A stretch of DNA of 64,000 nt from Rossellomorea sp. y25. Its GTDB lineage: Bacteria; Bacillota; Bacilli; Bacillales; Bacillaceae_B. Made by a program: the position numbers and the translations under genes. Below, piece after piece: positions 25,197 through 34,301 of this stretch (the first letter of the stretch is position 1; each line of letters begins with the position of its first letter). The stretch spans positions 992,001-1,056,000 of the forward strand of contig NZ_CP145886.1 of assembly GCF_038049935.1 (NCBI RefSeq), written 5' to 3'. The notes under the pieces were generated by a model that was given only the letters and a program-made list of their open reading frames with translations, did not search any database and had not been told where the DNA came from.

Positions 25197-25328
25197 GCTC
25201 AAGGCATTAACAATCACTCGAATGATTTCCATAAGATTTTTGATGCTTTTCATAAAGAAACAGACTATGTAAAAGAGGGCACGGTCGGTGAAGCAAGGTT
25301 AATCCCTATAAGAGAGATGGTTGAGTAA
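25197..25328 (+). pseudogene. Possible C-terminal gene remnant
   Basis: An open frame of about 43 codons without start codon or RBS, ending K-E-G-T-V-G-E-A-R-L-I-P-I-R-E-M-V-E-stop. Its composition looks protein-like, and the same frame continues beyond the stop with A-V-G-W-M-N-E-N. Most likely the tail of a decayed gene. Parent family not identified. Confidence 0.25.
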
Positions 25329-25368
25329 GCTGTCGGTTGGATGAATGAAAACAGGGGGGAGACATGAA

Positions 25369-26037
25369 ATGCAATTATTTCATTATCACTGGTGGACGGA
25401 CAAAGTGGAGGAAATGGAAAGGTTTTATCAGGAGTCAGGATTTGAAACCACGTTAAGAGTCGGTCGATACAATGGGGAAATGCACACATTCAATCCTCCT
25501 TTAAACTGGGAGGATTTCCGGGATAAAGACATTCGATTTAGAATCATCGAGATGGTCAAAGGTCAAACCAATCTGACATTTGGACACGGAAAAAGGGATA
25601 TGTTCGACCATATCGGCTTCTTGGTTAAGGATCCTGAGTATTCAAAGGTCATAGAAAGAGCGAAAGAACTAAAGTGGAAGGTAAATGAAGGCGAACGAAG
25701 AACATTCATATTCACTCCCTGGAAGTTTCGGATCGAACTTCAAAAAAGGCGGGAAGTGGTCACTGAAGAAAAACACCCATCTATCCAAGCGATGGAGATT
25801 CACATGCCCTTCTGTGAAGACCCTGCCTTAGTAAGCAGCCTATTAGACTTTGAACTGATTGAACAATCTAGTGGAAAAGTAAAAATAAGGGACGGCGAGT
25901 GCACCCTTACTTTTTGCAACAGTGAGAAAAAGGAAGCGAGTCTGCATTCCATTATGTACCTTGCCAATCAAGATTTTAACAAGGTAGATCCTGTTCATAC
26001 CACATTAATAGGAAGAACACAAAAATTGAATCAGTGA
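25369..26037 (+). CDS. Two-domain VOC/glyoxalase-like protein
   Basis: 222 aa from ATG 25369 (RBS AGGGGGG). The first half has a VOC strand H-Y-H-W-W-T-D-K-V-E-E-M-E-R-F-Y, then F-D-H-I-G-F-L-V; the second half repeats the fold more loosely (M-E-I-H-M-P-F...L-L-D-F-E-L-I). Possible dioxygenase-like or binding role, ligand unknown. The following lipoprotein gene overlaps its stop codon. Confidence 0.7.
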   Translation: MQLFHYHWWTDKVEEMERFYQESGFETTLRVGRYNGEMHTFNPPLNWEDFRDKDIRFRIIEMVKGQTNLTFGHGKRDMFDHIGFLVKDPEYSKVIERAKELKWKVNEGERRTFIFTPWKFRIELQKRREVVTEEKHPSIQAMEIHMPFCEDPALVSSLLDFELIEQSSGKVKIRDGECTLTFCNSEKKEASLHSIMYLANQDFNKVDPVHTTLIGRTQKLNQ

Positions 26038-26366
26038 AACGACACCTTTTTATAATGGGGATTTTGATCCTGTTCGTAGCATCTTGCGGCAACCAGGACG
26101 AAATCACCGACCCTCACTTTATGTGGAGAGGTAATAAGTATATCACTACCTATGAACCAATAGAGGAAGAGCGATTAGCAGAACAGATGGGTGTGATAAA
26201 AGCAGAGGTAGAAGGCCCTGTTGATGAGAATGGGGAAGCCAGGGGTCTTCCGGAAGGCACGCTCCTTTTTAAAATTGATGATCAAAAAGAAAGTCCCGCA
26301 GACATGATGGCTTATCATATTGGGGATCGGTTTTATATAGCCAGAAAACTGGTCGTCTATCAATAA
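26034..26366 (+). CDS. Small lipoprotein
   Basis: 110 aa, GTG start overlapping the stop codon of the VOC gene (GTGA), so translation is coupled. Signal peptide M-K-R-H-L-F-I-M-G-I-L-I-L-F with lipobox V-A-S-C at 16-19, hence anchored on the outer face of the membrane. The mature part is acidic and has no recognised domain. Confidence 0.65.
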   Translation: MKRHLFIMGILILFVASCGNQDEITDPHFMWRGNKYITTYEPIEEERLAEQMGVIKAEVEGPVDENGEARGLPEGTLLFKIDDQKESPADMMAYHIGDRFYIARKLVVYQ

Positions 26367-26468
26367 GCAAGCGTGGAAACCAACAGGATTGCATCTGTGG
26401 TCTTTCTTTAGAATAACGTAAATAATAAATGACCTATCTTATCATGTGGATCAGGAAGGGGGAATTTC

Positions 26469-26987
26469 GTGTTTTTATTTATCGCATTGGCGCTGCTCTT
26501 TCTTAATGTGGCGTTCCTTATATTAAAGCTAGTGGCTCCTTACTCGGAAATGATGAACTCATTTAAAACTGTGAATGGATTTTGGAAAGCTCAAGTGGCT
26601 TGTTTGGCTTTTGTCTTGCTCTTCGTATTTCTCCATTTTTCAGGGGAAGAGAGGGCGAAATGGCATACTAGCCCGGACTTTGTTTCAGATGGTCATTTGT
26701 ATTTGGGTGATGAGAAGGGGAGCATCGAATACAATTCATTTGTGGTGGAGGAAGAAAACTTTGAAACGAATCTGATACTTCCTGAAAAAGCCGTAGGTGC
26801 AGATAAAGTGCGCCTTCTATTTTCTCACGATGGACACGGAAAAAAAGCACCGATAGCGTTACCGCATTCCCGGGAGAAGGAACAGCCAGTGACGCTGTGG
26901 TTTCCTGAAAGTGGGCAATGGAGAATGGATATTGAAATAAATGGTTCCGTTTACTCCTCGGTTGTGTTACCTGTCCAAGAGAAATAA
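26469..26987 (+). CDS. Membrane protein with extracellular beta-rich domain
   Basis: 172 aa, GTG start after GGAAGGGGG. Two N-terminal helices (F-L-F-I-A-L-A-L-L-F-L-N-V-A-F and V-A-C-L-A-F-V-L-L-F-V-F-L) and a hydrophilic C-terminal domain of about 110 aa that looks beta-sandwich-like (V-R-L-L-F-S-H-D-G; W-R-M-D-I-E-I-N-G). Possibly coupled functionally to the lipoprotein upstream (102 nt gap). Not recognised. Confidence 0.55.
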   Translation: MFLFIALALLFLNVAFLILKLVAPYSEMMNSFKTVNGFWKAQVACLAFVLLFVFLHFSGEERAKWHTSPDFVSDGHLYLGDEKGSIEYNSFVVEEENFETNLILPEKAVGADKVRLLFSHDGHGKKAPIALPHSREKEQPVTLWFPESGQWRMDIEINGSVYSSVVLPVQEK

Positions 26988-27346
26988 CTAGATCACAGGG
27001 ATAGGTCCCATGGTTTATAGTGGAATAAGAGCCAAGGGGGTCTGTCCCTGGTTCATCTTCATTCCTCTCTTACTGATTTCGTATCAGGTCGGTGTAAAAG
27101 ACAAATGTGGCTGCTGGCCGGTTTCAATGAGAAAATGCCCATTTGTTCGATTTTACTATTTAAATGGTTATTGGGGTTTGTCCTCCACACGTTGAGTGTA
27201 AGCGTGCAGGGTGGGCAGATCCCATTTTTTTGTCTTAGAAATTATCTGATGACCATAAAAATTATTAAAAATAAATAAATATTTATTGATAAACAATAAA
27301 TTTGGGGGTAGATTTAAATTAACAATCAATAAGCGAGGTGCTTTTA
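26988..27346. other. Intergenic region with AT-rich palindromes
   Basis: No credible gene. Just before the DUF2975 gene lie overlapping AT palindromes: AATAAATATTTATT (27274-27287) and TTTATTG-N5-CAATAAA (27282-27300). They are placed where an operator for the co-encoded HTH regulator would be expected. Confidence 0.4.
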
Positions 27347-27826
27347 ATGAAACGGGAAACACTCTTTTTAAAGATCGCTCTATTTCTTATCGGGATTCCA
27401 ATTGTTGCTTTGTGCGTCTTGGGATTACCTTGGTTAGCCATGGATGTGGCAGAAAGTGATTCGAGGCTTGCGTATGTGGTATATGGCATTCTAGTCGTTA
27501 TGTATATTTCCGCTATACCGTTTTTCATTGCATTGTTCCAAGCCTTCAAACTTTTAAGCTTTATTGACAAGAACAACGCGTTCTCGGAATTATCCGTAAA
27601 AGCGTTAAAGAATATAAAGAAAAGTGCCATTGCCATCAGTCTTATATATGTATCAGCGATGCCGCTCTTTTATATCTTGGCGGAGGTTGATGATGCCCCT
27701 GGTATCATATTGATCGGGATGATCTTTATATTCGGTGCAGCGGTGATTGCGGTCTTTGCGGCTGTTTTACAGAAGTTACTGAAAAATGCCATCGATATCA
27801 AATCTGAAAATGATTTAACGGTCTGA
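27347..27826 (+). CDS. DUF2975 membrane protein
   Basis: 159 aa from ATG 27347 (RBS GCGAGGTG). Four transmembrane helices in the DUF2975 layout: L-I-G-I-P-I-V-A-L-C-V-L-G, Y-V-V-Y-G-I-L-V-V-M-Y-I, the loop L-L-S-F-I-D-K-N-N-A-F-S-E-L-S-V-K-A-L-K-N-I-K-K, then two more helices. The loop with N-A-F-S is the family hallmark. The next gene encodes its usual partner, a small Cro/C1-type regulator. Confidence 0.85.
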   Translation: MKRETLFLKIALFLIGIPIVALCVLGLPWLAMDVAESDSRLAYVVYGILVVMYISAIPFFIALFQAFKLLSFIDKNNAFSELSVKALKNIKKSAIAISLIYVSAMPLFYILAEVDDAPGIILIGMIFIFGAAVIAVFAAVLQKLLKNAIDIKSENDLTV

Positions 27827-27836
27827 GGTGAAAACA

Positions 27837-28061
27837 ATGACAATTATCATCAATATTGATGTGATGCTGGCTAAGAGGAAAATGAGTGTAACAGAGCTCT
27901 CGGAAAAGGTTGGAATCACGATGGCAAACCTCTCCATATTAAAAAATGGAAAGGCAAAGGCGGTGCGATTCTCGACGCTGGAGGGAATTTGCAAGGCTTT
28001 AGAATGTCAGCCGGGAGATATTTTGGAATATCAAGGTGATGAAGACAATCAAGTTGAATAA
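27837..28061 (+). CDS. Small Cro/C1-type HTH regulator
   Basis: 74 aa from ATG 27837, preceded by GAGGTGAAAAC; it starts 10 nt after the DUF2975 stop codon. One HTH_26/YozG-type domain: M-L-A-K-R-K-M-S-V-T-E-L-S-E-K-V-G-I then M-A-N-L-S-I-L-K-N-G-K-A-K-A-V-R-F-S-T-L and C-Q-P-G-D-I-L. With DUF2975 it forms the common two-gene membrane protein/regulator unit, and is likely to autoregulate. Confidence 0.85.
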   Translation: MTIIINIDVMLAKRKMSVTELSEKVGITMANLSILKNGKAKAVRFSTLEGICKALECQPGDILEYQGDEDNQVE

Positions 28062-28092
28062 AGGAGAGGCTTTAAAAACATAGGAGGAACAC

Positions 28093-28887
28093 ATGATGAG
28101 AGCACTAATACAACTCGTTCGATTTGGTAGGGAGCAGGCCCTTTCATGTTTGTTTCCCGTCGTTATTTTTGCCTCATTGGCTCTTACACAAATCATATCG
28201 CTTCCCTTTCTGTCGCGGTATGACTGGCTGCTCATCATCTGTCTGTTCATGCAGCGGGTGATGGTGCGATCAGGACTGGAAACACGGGATGAATTGAAGG
28301 TGATCACCTTATTCCACCTGATTGGTCTGGCCCTTGAACTGTTCAAGGTCCATATGGGTTCCTGGGGGTACCCTGAGGATGGGTATTCAAAAGTATTCGG
28401 AGTGCCTTTATACAGCGGTTTCATGTACGCGAGTGTGGCAAGTTACCTTTGCCAGGCGTGGAGGAGGTTGAAGGTTGAACTGGTTCAGTGGCCGCCGTTC
28501 ATTGTCGTTGTCCCCCTTGCATCTGCAATTTATTTGAATTTTTTCACCCATCATTATTGGATCGATATCCGATGGTGGTTATCAGGACTTGTCATAATCG
28601 TCTTTTGGAAATCCTGGGTTAAATACCAGGTTGGTGGAACATGCTACCGTATGCCCCTTGCCCTTTCATTTGTACTCATCGGCTTTTTCATATGGATTGC
28701 CGAAAACATCGCAACCTTCTTTGGAGCCTGGGAATATCCAAACCAAACCGATGCCTGGAGTCTCGTTCATCTGGGGAAGGTAAGCTCATGGCTCTTACTG
28801 GTGATTGTGAGCTTTTTAATCGTGGCTACATTGAAGCTGGTGAAGGGGAAGAGTTCTGTCAAGGTAGGAACCAGTCACTATTCATAA
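28093..28887 (+). CDS. yoaT: DUF817 family membrane protein (YoaT-like)
   Basis: 264 aa, RBS AGGAGGAAC. Eight or so hydrophobic helices. F-G-R-E-Q-A-L-S-C-L-F-P, L-E-L-F-K-V-H-M-G-S-W-G-Y-P and A-E-N-I-A-T-F-F-G-A-W-E-Y-P are the recurring DUF817 motifs as in B. subtilis YoaT. Function unknown. It lies 31 nt after the HTH gene and could belong to the same transcript. Confidence 0.8.
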   Translation: MMRALIQLVRFGREQALSCLFPVVIFASLALTQIISLPFLSRYDWLLIICLFMQRVMVRSGLETRDELKVITLFHLIGLALELFKVHMGSWGYPEDGYSKVFGVPLYSGFMYASVASYLCQAWRRLKVELVQWPPFIVVVPLASAIYLNFFTHHYWIDIRWWLSGLVIIVFWKSWVKYQVGGTCYRMPLALSFVLIGFFIWIAENIATFFGAWEYPNQTDAWSLVHLGKVSSWLLLVIVSFLIVATLKLVKGKSSVKVGTSHYS

Positions 28888-28897
28888 TGTCAAAGAA

Positions 28898-28927
28898 AGG
28901 ATCAGTCGTTCAGGGACGACTGATCCT
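28898..28927. terminator. Bidirectional terminator between convergent genes
   Basis: AGGATCAGTCGT pairs perfectly with ACGACTGATCCT. The T-richer tail is on the minus strand, so it best serves the PHB-depolymerase-like gene. Confidence 0.7.
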
Positions 28928-28961
28928 ATCTTACTATAATCAGCACTAACGAATGTATCGT

Positions 28962-30737
28962 TTAGTTCGGCCCGTTTATCAATAAAACCGGGGACAAATC
29001 ACCATTTCCACCTCCATAGAATTCAATGGAATTTGCGTTAAAACCGGCGGCTGTTGTGGCCTTCAGTTTGAATTGAGTCCTGCCATTGCGATTGAGTTGC
29101 GATAGAGCGGACGCCGGAAGCTCTACATCGATGTAGCTGGAAACGGCAGGTGGTTGAAAGCTAACAAGGTTACTCAGACTTGCACTGGCTGAATAATCAC
29201 TTTGTTCAATGGCGGCAGTTCCAAAGGTTCCGCTTTTTATGTCCATGGATATGGAGGAAATCGTACCTGTAAAGGATTTGGTGTAAAGGCGGACCTTGGC
29301 GGTGTCTATGGGCAAGTCTCCCAGTACAGTGGTGTCAAATGATAGGAGTCCTCTATAAGTGTCTGTATTGTACATTCCTTTGTCCCCGACTTTGATATCA
29401 CCGGTTCCTATGCCATCGGCTGTGAAGCGGCCTGCAAACCCATCTTCCCCTGATAGGGAAGAGAGAGTTACATGTTCACTTGGGGCGCTATCATCGATGA
29501 CATATTCTTCTTGCTTTATGGTTTCAACATTACCGGAGCTGTCCTGACTGAAAAATTTGAGGGTTGTATCCTCCAAGATGTCAATTGCTCCAGTATATAA
29601 GGTGGATTGGGAAGAAGGGACTGAGCCGTCTGTCGTGTAATAGGTGTCTGCTTCTTCATTTGTCAGCAACTCCACCTGAATGGGCTGACTGTATGTTCCT
29701 CCCTTGGGACTGGCTGATGTGATGGGGGCAACTTCATCATTTTCACTATTTTCCTCTGAGAATGAATGGAAGAATTCCCACATCATCCTGCTGGCATCGG
29801 GACCTTGAGGGTCTGTATAGCTTCCTTGCGAACTTCCTCCAGACCAGGCATGCCCCATGTTTTGAACATTGACCTTCTTCATCCAAACCTTCCCGTCCCC
29901 GCCTTCATACTCATTCACAGAATAATTTCTCCCCCCCGATACGGTTCCATTCACCGTTCGTTCAGGCTGGTCATCCATCCATCCGTCTTCTGAAGCGTCT
30001 TGTGCTAAGTCATTCGTGACGGACCATTGAGTGATCACTTGTTCCCCATTAACCGGGTAGACCGTATAATCAGAAGTTCCGTGAAAGACGATGACGGGTA
30101 CTACGGCTGCTCTACTTCCCATTGCCTGATAGGCCGTCCTTCCTTGTCTAACAGGGTCGGGGCCTCCACCGGACATGGCTGAAAAAGCTGCGGTGGTACT
30201 GGTAGCGGCTTTATATTCGAGTCCTGCTCCCACACCGATCCCCGAGAAGAGGTCTGGATATGTAGCCCCCATGATGACACTCATGGCTGCTCCGGCAGAT
30301 AGTCCGGCAACATAGACATGTTCATCCTTTATAGAATAACCATCCTTTATAGTGTTCACTATGCCGGCAATAATGGCAGGTTCCCCGCTTCCCCTCGACT
30401 GATGAGCCGTCTCAAACCAGTTCCAACACTTATTTGAATTAGAACTGCTGGTTTGTTCAGGGTATAGGACCAAAAATCCCTTTTCATCAGCAAGTGCATT
30501 CATTTTTGTTCCGGTCGCGAACTGACTTGCATCTTGTGTACATCCGTGGAGCATGACATATAAAGGGTATGACTTACTTCCGTCATACTGCTCGGGGACA
30601 TACAGTTTGTAAGGCTTTCCTCCATAGGAACCATTCAAGAATTGGCCGGCAGCAAAAGATGAACTTGGAGACAGTGTGAATGCACTTAACAACACCAAAG
30701 CGATCGTCACAACCCAAACATGTTTACATATCTTCAT
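28962..30737 (-). CDS. Secreted PHB-depolymerase-like esterase, multidomain
   Basis: 591 aa, RBS AAGGGG. Sec signal peptide ends at about S-F-A-A (30). Catalytic domain 31-335: oxyanion H64-G-C-T-Q-D, lipase box G-L-S147-A-G, acid D223 (H-G-T-S-D-Y), H296 (G-H-A-W-S-G). This is the order of PHB depolymerase family esterases and related feruloyl esterases. A chitobiase-C-like/FN3-type module follows (T-Y-Y-T-T-D-G-S-V-P-S), then a C-terminal beta domain of the DNRLRE type (F-D-T-T-V-L-G-D-L-P). Extracellular polyester or ester degradation. Confidence 0.8.
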   Translation of the reverse strand: MKICKHVWVVTIALVLLSAFTLSPSSSFAAGQFLNGSYGGKPYKLYVPEQYDGSKSYPLYVMLHGCTQDASQFATGTKMNALADEKGFLVLYPEQTSSSNSNKCWNWFETAHQSRGSGEPAIIAGIVNTIKDGYSIKDEHVYVAGLSAGAAMSVIMGATYPDLFSGIGVGAGLEYKAATSTTAAFSAMSGGGPDPVRQGRTAYQAMGSRAAVVPVIVFHGTSDYTVYPVNGEQVITQWSVTNDLAQDASEDGWMDDQPERTVNGTVSGGRNYSVNEYEGGDGKVWMKKVNVQNMGHAWSGGSSQGSYTDPQGPDASRMMWEFFHSFSEENSENDEVAPITSASPKGGTYSQPIQVELLTNEEADTYYTTDGSVPSSQSTLYTGAIDILEDTTLKFFSQDSSGNVETIKQEEYVIDDSAPSEHVTLSSLSGEDGFAGRFTADGIGTGDIKVGDKGMYNTDTYRGLLSFDTTVLGDLPIDTAKVRLYTKSFTGTISSISMDIKSGTFGTAAIEQSDYSASASLSNLVSFQPPAVSSYIDVELPASALSQLNRNGRTQFKLKATTAAGFNANSIEFYGGGNGDLSPVLLINGPN

Positions 30738-30964
30738 AAAAATTCAGCCCCTTTCTAGCAAAAGTGTAAAGATTGGGAGTTACAAATAAGTTACATGGCT
30801 TTTATTCAAAATTTCTAGAGTTCGTAAAAGTAAAATCGAAAATAGCTGATAAATGCCTTCAAGTTCCTTGGTGGAGAGGATAAATTGTCCACAGAAGAAA
30901 AGAATAAAAGAAGCAAAAAAAGTGAACGAATAACACTTATGCGATTTTATACTATGGGAGTGAG

Positions 30965-31822
30965 ATGAAATTGACGATACTCGTTACGGGCTTCAATGGA
31001 AAAGTGGGGATAGAAGTTGCCAAGAAATTGAAAGAAAGAAGCATTTCCATGAAATGTGCTGTGAGAAATGTTGAAAAAGCAGAAGAGAATTTTGGAGACG
31101 GATACCGTTTCACTAAATTGGATTTAGCCGAGCCCACTACATTTGATGGGGCACTGGAAGATGTGGATCAGGTCTTTCTCATCTATCCACCTGGAGACAA
31201 GCTTGAGTTTCAAACGTTTCTCGAGGCTATCAAACACAAGGGAATCAAGCATATCGTTTACTTATCCGTCAAGGATGTTCAATATCTGCCTTTCATCCAT
31301 CACTATAAAAACGAAAAGCATATAAAAAAACTTGGCATCCCGTATACCTTTATAAGGGCAGGATATTTCATGCAGAACCTGCAAGACTTTTTGGGTGATG
31401 AAATCAAGGAAAGAAGAAGGATTTTCATACCTGCAGGGAAGGGGAAAACCAGCTTCGTCGACACCCGTGACCTTGCAGAAATCGCTATCCACGCTTTTCA
31501 AAATCCTGGGGAGCATACGAATAAGAACCACGTGATTACCGGGGATAGAGCACTTGATTTCTATGAAGTCGCTGATCGTATGACGACGATTCTTGGGGAG
31601 AAGGTTCACTATTCCAATCCGACTGTTAAGGAATTTAAATCGTATATGTTGAAAAAAGGGGAAAAAGAGGATTTCGTGAATGTAGTCATCGGCATCCATT
31701 TTCCAACCAAGTTAGGGCTGGCAAAAGGGGTGACTCATGAGTTTGAAAGAATAACCCATACAAAGCCCATCACCATTGAACGTTATATTGAAGATTATAA
31801 AGAGAATTGGGTGAAAGATTGA
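30965..31822 (+). CDS. NmrA-like NAD(P)-binding protein
   Basis: 285 aa, RBS GGGAGTGAG. Rossmann start I-L-V-T-G-F-N-G-K-V-G-I-E-V-A (the T-G-x-x-G-x-x-G pattern), R-N at the dinucleotide-discriminating position, then V-F-L-I-Y-P-P-G-D and Y-T-F-I-R-A-G-Y-F-M-Q-N-L. An atypical short-chain dehydrogenase of the NmrA/azoreductase-like group; lacks the Y-x-x-x-K catalytic pair. Either an NADPH quinone or azo reductase or a redox sensor. Divergent from the PHB esterase. Confidence 0.8.
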   Translation: MKLTILVTGFNGKVGIEVAKKLKERSISMKCAVRNVEKAEENFGDGYRFTKLDLAEPTTFDGALEDVDQVFLIYPPGDKLEFQTFLEAIKHKGIKHIVYLSVKDVQYLPFIHHYKNEKHIKKLGIPYTFIRAGYFMQNLQDFLGDEIKERRRIFIPAGKGKTSFVDTRDLAEIAIHAFQNPGEHTNKNHVITGDRALDFYEVADRMTTILGEKVHYSNPTVKEFKSYMLKKGEKEDFVNVVIGIHFPTKLGLAKGVTHEFERITHTKPITIERYIEDYKENWVKD

Positions 31823-31929
31823 TTTCTACGAGTCCAATCTCCCGTTTATTCAAGCACATCACCCTGCACATATTAAAGGATAAACCAACCCCCTCCTCGA
31901 ATAGGAATAGAGAGAATGGAGGGATGCTC

Positions 31930-32898
31930 ATGAATGGCAAGATCGAGGTTGAGAACTTAACCAAAACGTTTAAAAAAGGAAACGTACAAGCGGTAAAAGG
32001 CATAACATTCCAAGTCGGGGAAGGCGAGTTTTTCGCCTTTTTAGGTCCCAATGGTGCCGGGAAATCAACGACGGTCCAAATTCTGACGACGCTGATCAAT
32101 GCTTCTTCAGGAAAAGTGGAAGTGGCAGGTTATGATGTGATCCGGGAGCCGGAGCATGTTCGCCGGCATATTGGCGTTGCCCTGCAGGAGACGGGGGTGG
32201 ACCCCGATCTGACAGGACGGGAGATGGTAGAACTACAGGCGTACATATTCGGCTTCGGGAAGGAAGAGGGAAGAAGGCGTGCTCAGGAGCTGCTTGAGAT
32301 CGTGGATCTGTCAGAAGCATCCGAGCGAAGGATCGGCGGTTATTCAGGAGGGATGAGGAGAAGACTGGACCTTGCCCTCACTCTGGTCAACGAACCGAAT
32401 ATCCTTTTCTTGGACGAACCGACAACGGGACTTGACCCGTCGAGCCGGGCGGCGATCTGGAAGGAACTTCGCCGGCTGAATAAGGAGAAGGGGACGACGA
32501 TTTTTCTCACGACACAGTATTTAGAAGAAGCGGATTCCCTGGCGGACCGGATCGGCATCATCAATAAAGGTGAAATCGTCGCCATGGGCTCGCCGAAAGA
32601 ATTAAAGGCAGAAATCGGTCAAGACTTAATTACCCTCACATTGAAAGATCCTGATGGCATCCAACGAAGCGTTGAACTGATCGGGATGCACATGGAAGGA
32701 GTCGACGTTCTCGCTCAACAAGACAAGATCCTTGTATATGTGGAAGAAGGGACAAAGCAGCTTCTCGAGGTCGTCCGTATCCTGGACACAGAAAACTTCG
32801 GGATCATCGATATTCAATTGTCTTCCCCCACCCTTGATGATATCTTCCTGAAATTGACGACTGAGGCGAAAGAGGGGGTGAAGAGCCATGGGGAATAA
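31930..32898 (+). CDS. DrrA-type ABC transporter ATP-binding protein
   Basis: 322 aa from ATG 31930 (RBS GGAGGG); a longer reading begins inside the upstream gene and has no RBS. Walker A G-P-N-G-A-G-K-S-T at 39-47, signature Y-S-G-G-M-R-R-R at 138-145, Walker B I-L-F-L-D-E-P at 158-164, D-loop T-G-L-D, H-loop replaced by Q (F-L-T-T-Q-Y), which is characteristic of DrrA-like daunorubicin-resistance subunits. The permease gene overlaps its end by 11 nt. Confidence 0.85.
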   Translation: MNGKIEVENLTKTFKKGNVQAVKGITFQVGEGEFFAFLGPNGAGKSTTVQILTTLINASSGKVEVAGYDVIREPEHVRRHIGVALQETGVDPDLTGREMVELQAYIFGFGKEEGRRRAQELLEIVDLSEASERRIGGYSGGMRRRLDLALTLVNEPNILFLDEPTTGLDPSSRAAIWKELRRLNKEKGTTIFLTTQYLEEADSLADRIGIINKGEIVAMGSPKELKAEIGQDLITLTLKDPDGIQRSVELIGMHMEGVDVLAQQDKILVYVEEGTKQLLEVVRILDTENFGIIDIQLSSPTLDDIFLKLTTEAKEGVKSHGE

Positions 32899-33667
32899 CG
32901 TTTTCAAGGATACATGGTTGATGACGGTCCGGAATATCAAAACCACCATCCGAAACCCATTCTCATTCATTCCTAACTTGATCATATCTGCTTTCTTCCT
33001 TCTTGTTTATGAAGGTGGATTGAGCGGTATTTCTGAACTTCCAACCTTTGAAGGGGCAGACTATCTCGCCTTCATCCTGCCTGTTTCCATCGTATCTGCT
33101 GCCATTGGAGGAGCAGGGGGAGCGGGGCAGAGCATCGTGAAAGATATTGAGACCGGTTTCTTCTCAAGGTTGCTTCTCACACCGGCATCTCGCCTTGCCA
33201 TCGTGTTAGGGCCGATCATCGCCGGGATGCTTCAGCTTCTGGTTCAAACCCTTCTGATCATCGGAATGGCTTTCTTACTCGGCTTGGAAGTCAAAACCGG
33301 GTTTGCCGGCGTATTGTTTGTCCTGTTAATTGCAATCGGCTGGGGCCTTGCCTTTGCCGGTTACTCCGTCGGGATTGCACTGAGGACGAGAAATGCCCAG
33401 GCAGCCCAGGCGGGGACGTTCATCTTTTTTCCACTGATTTTCTTAAGTACGACGTTCGTTCCTTATGAATTGATTGAAGCGCAGTGGTTAAAAATCGCTG
33501 CTACCATCAACCCGACTACTTATGTATTTGAAAGCATGCGCACCGCTCTCATTGATGGGTGGGTATTCTGGGAGTTGATGCAGGGAGTGATCGCTATCGT
33601 AATCGTTTGCGCCATCACGATCACCTTTGCTGCCGTTTCGGCCAAAGGAGCTGTATCACGGAAATAA
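32888..33667 (+). CDS. DrrB-type ABC-2 permease
   Basis: 259 aa, starting within the last codons of the ATPase gene. About six helices. The motif [13 protein letters not shown] near the middle is the ABC-2 coupling helix region, and [15 protein letters not shown] is the DrrB/NodJ signature. Forms an exporter with the preceding ATPase, probably for a hydrophobic drug or lipid. Substrate unknown. Confidence 0.85.
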   Translation: MGNNVFKDTWLMTVRNIKTTIRNPFSFIPNLIISAFFLLVYEGGLSGISELPTFEGADYLAFILPVSIVSAAIGGAGGAGQSIVKDIETGFFSRLLLTPASRLAIVLGPIIAGMLQLLVQTLLIIGMAFLLGLEVKTGFAGVLFVLLIAIGWGLAFAGYSVGIALRTRNAQAAQAGTFIFFPLIFLSTTFVPYELIEAQWLKIAATINPTTYVFESMRTALIDGWVFWELMQGVIAIVIVCAITITFAAVSAKGAVSRK

Positions 33668-33720
33668 TGCAGCAAGAGAAATCCTTCTCTCAATGGGGAG
33701 GATTCTTTTCATAAAAATGG

Positions 33721-33755
33721 TTGACATCCTTAACTGTAAATATTATTATTACAGT
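33721..33755 (+). promoter_or_regulatory. spx promoter with Rrf2-type operator (site 1)
   Basis: -35 TTGACA (33721), 17-nt spacer, -10 TATTAT (33744). Perfect dyad ACTGTAA (33733-33739)-N9-TTACAGT (33749-33755) covers the spacer and -10, where a bound repressor would block RNA polymerase. The same dyad recurs at 34256 and 34739. Confidence 0.8.
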
Positions 33756-33833
33756 GTACTCGGAAATAAAGATTATATTTTTTATCATAACTGTTACTTT
33801 TTTTATTACATTTTAGAAGGAGTGTGTAAACAC

Positions 33834-34229
33834 ATGGTCAATTTATTTCTGACACCAAGTTGTACGTCCTGCAGGAAAGCAAGAGCGTGGCTTGACGAAC
33901 ATTCAATACCTTACGTGGAACGTAACATGCTGACAGAACCGTTGACACCTGATGAGATCAAGTCGATTCTTCGCCTGACGGAAAATGGAACAGAAGACAT
34001 TATCTCAACTCAATCAAAGGCTTTCAAGGAATTAAACGTAGACATCGATTCTTTGCCACTCCAAGATTTATATACAGTAATCAAGGAGAATCCGCAAATG
34101 CTGCGGAGACCCATCATGTTAGATGAAAAGAGATTGCAGGTCGGTTATAACGATGAAGAAATCCGCAGCTTCCTGCCAAGGAAAGTGCGTACCTTCTCAT
34201 ATAATGAATTGCAAAAGCTTGCCAATTAA
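33834..34229 (+). CDS. spx: Spx/ArsC-family redox regulator (SpxA2-like)
   Basis: 131 aa from ATG 33834 (RBS AGAAGGAG). The redox switch C10-T-S-C13 and flanking [11 protein letters not shown] are those of Spx, as are [21 protein letters not shown] near 100-120. Spx binds the RNA polymerase alpha C-terminal domain and reprograms transcription under thiol stress. The linked Rrf2 gene and shared operators mirror the B. anthracis spxA2/saiR arrangement, so I regard this as an SpxA2-type paralogue. Confidence 0.9.
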   Translation: MVNLFLTPSCTSCRKARAWLDEHSIPYVERNMLTEPLTPDEIKSILRLTENGTEDIISTQSKAFKELNVDIDSLPLQDLYTVIKENPQMLRRPIMLDEKRLQVGYNDEEIRSFLPRKVRTFSYNELQKLAN

Positions 34230-34243
34230 CGAAAGCCGGATTC

Positions 34244-34278
34244 TTGACAGTCTAAACTGTAAAAGTTACCATTACAGT
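34244..34278 (+). promoter_or_regulatory. Rrf2 gene promoter with operator (site 2)
   Basis: -35 TTGACA (34244), 17 nt, -10 TACCAT (34267). ACTGTAA (34256-34262)-N9-TTACAGT (34272-34278), same arms and spacing as site 1, straddling the -10. Implies autoregulation. Confidence 0.8.
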
Positions 34279-34301
34279 AACATCCGTGAAGGAGGCAGGC
34301 C

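Noticed and set aside
27010..27195. A 61-codon plus-strand frame after the membrane protein gene
   Set aside because: No ribosome site, and composition unlike a protein.
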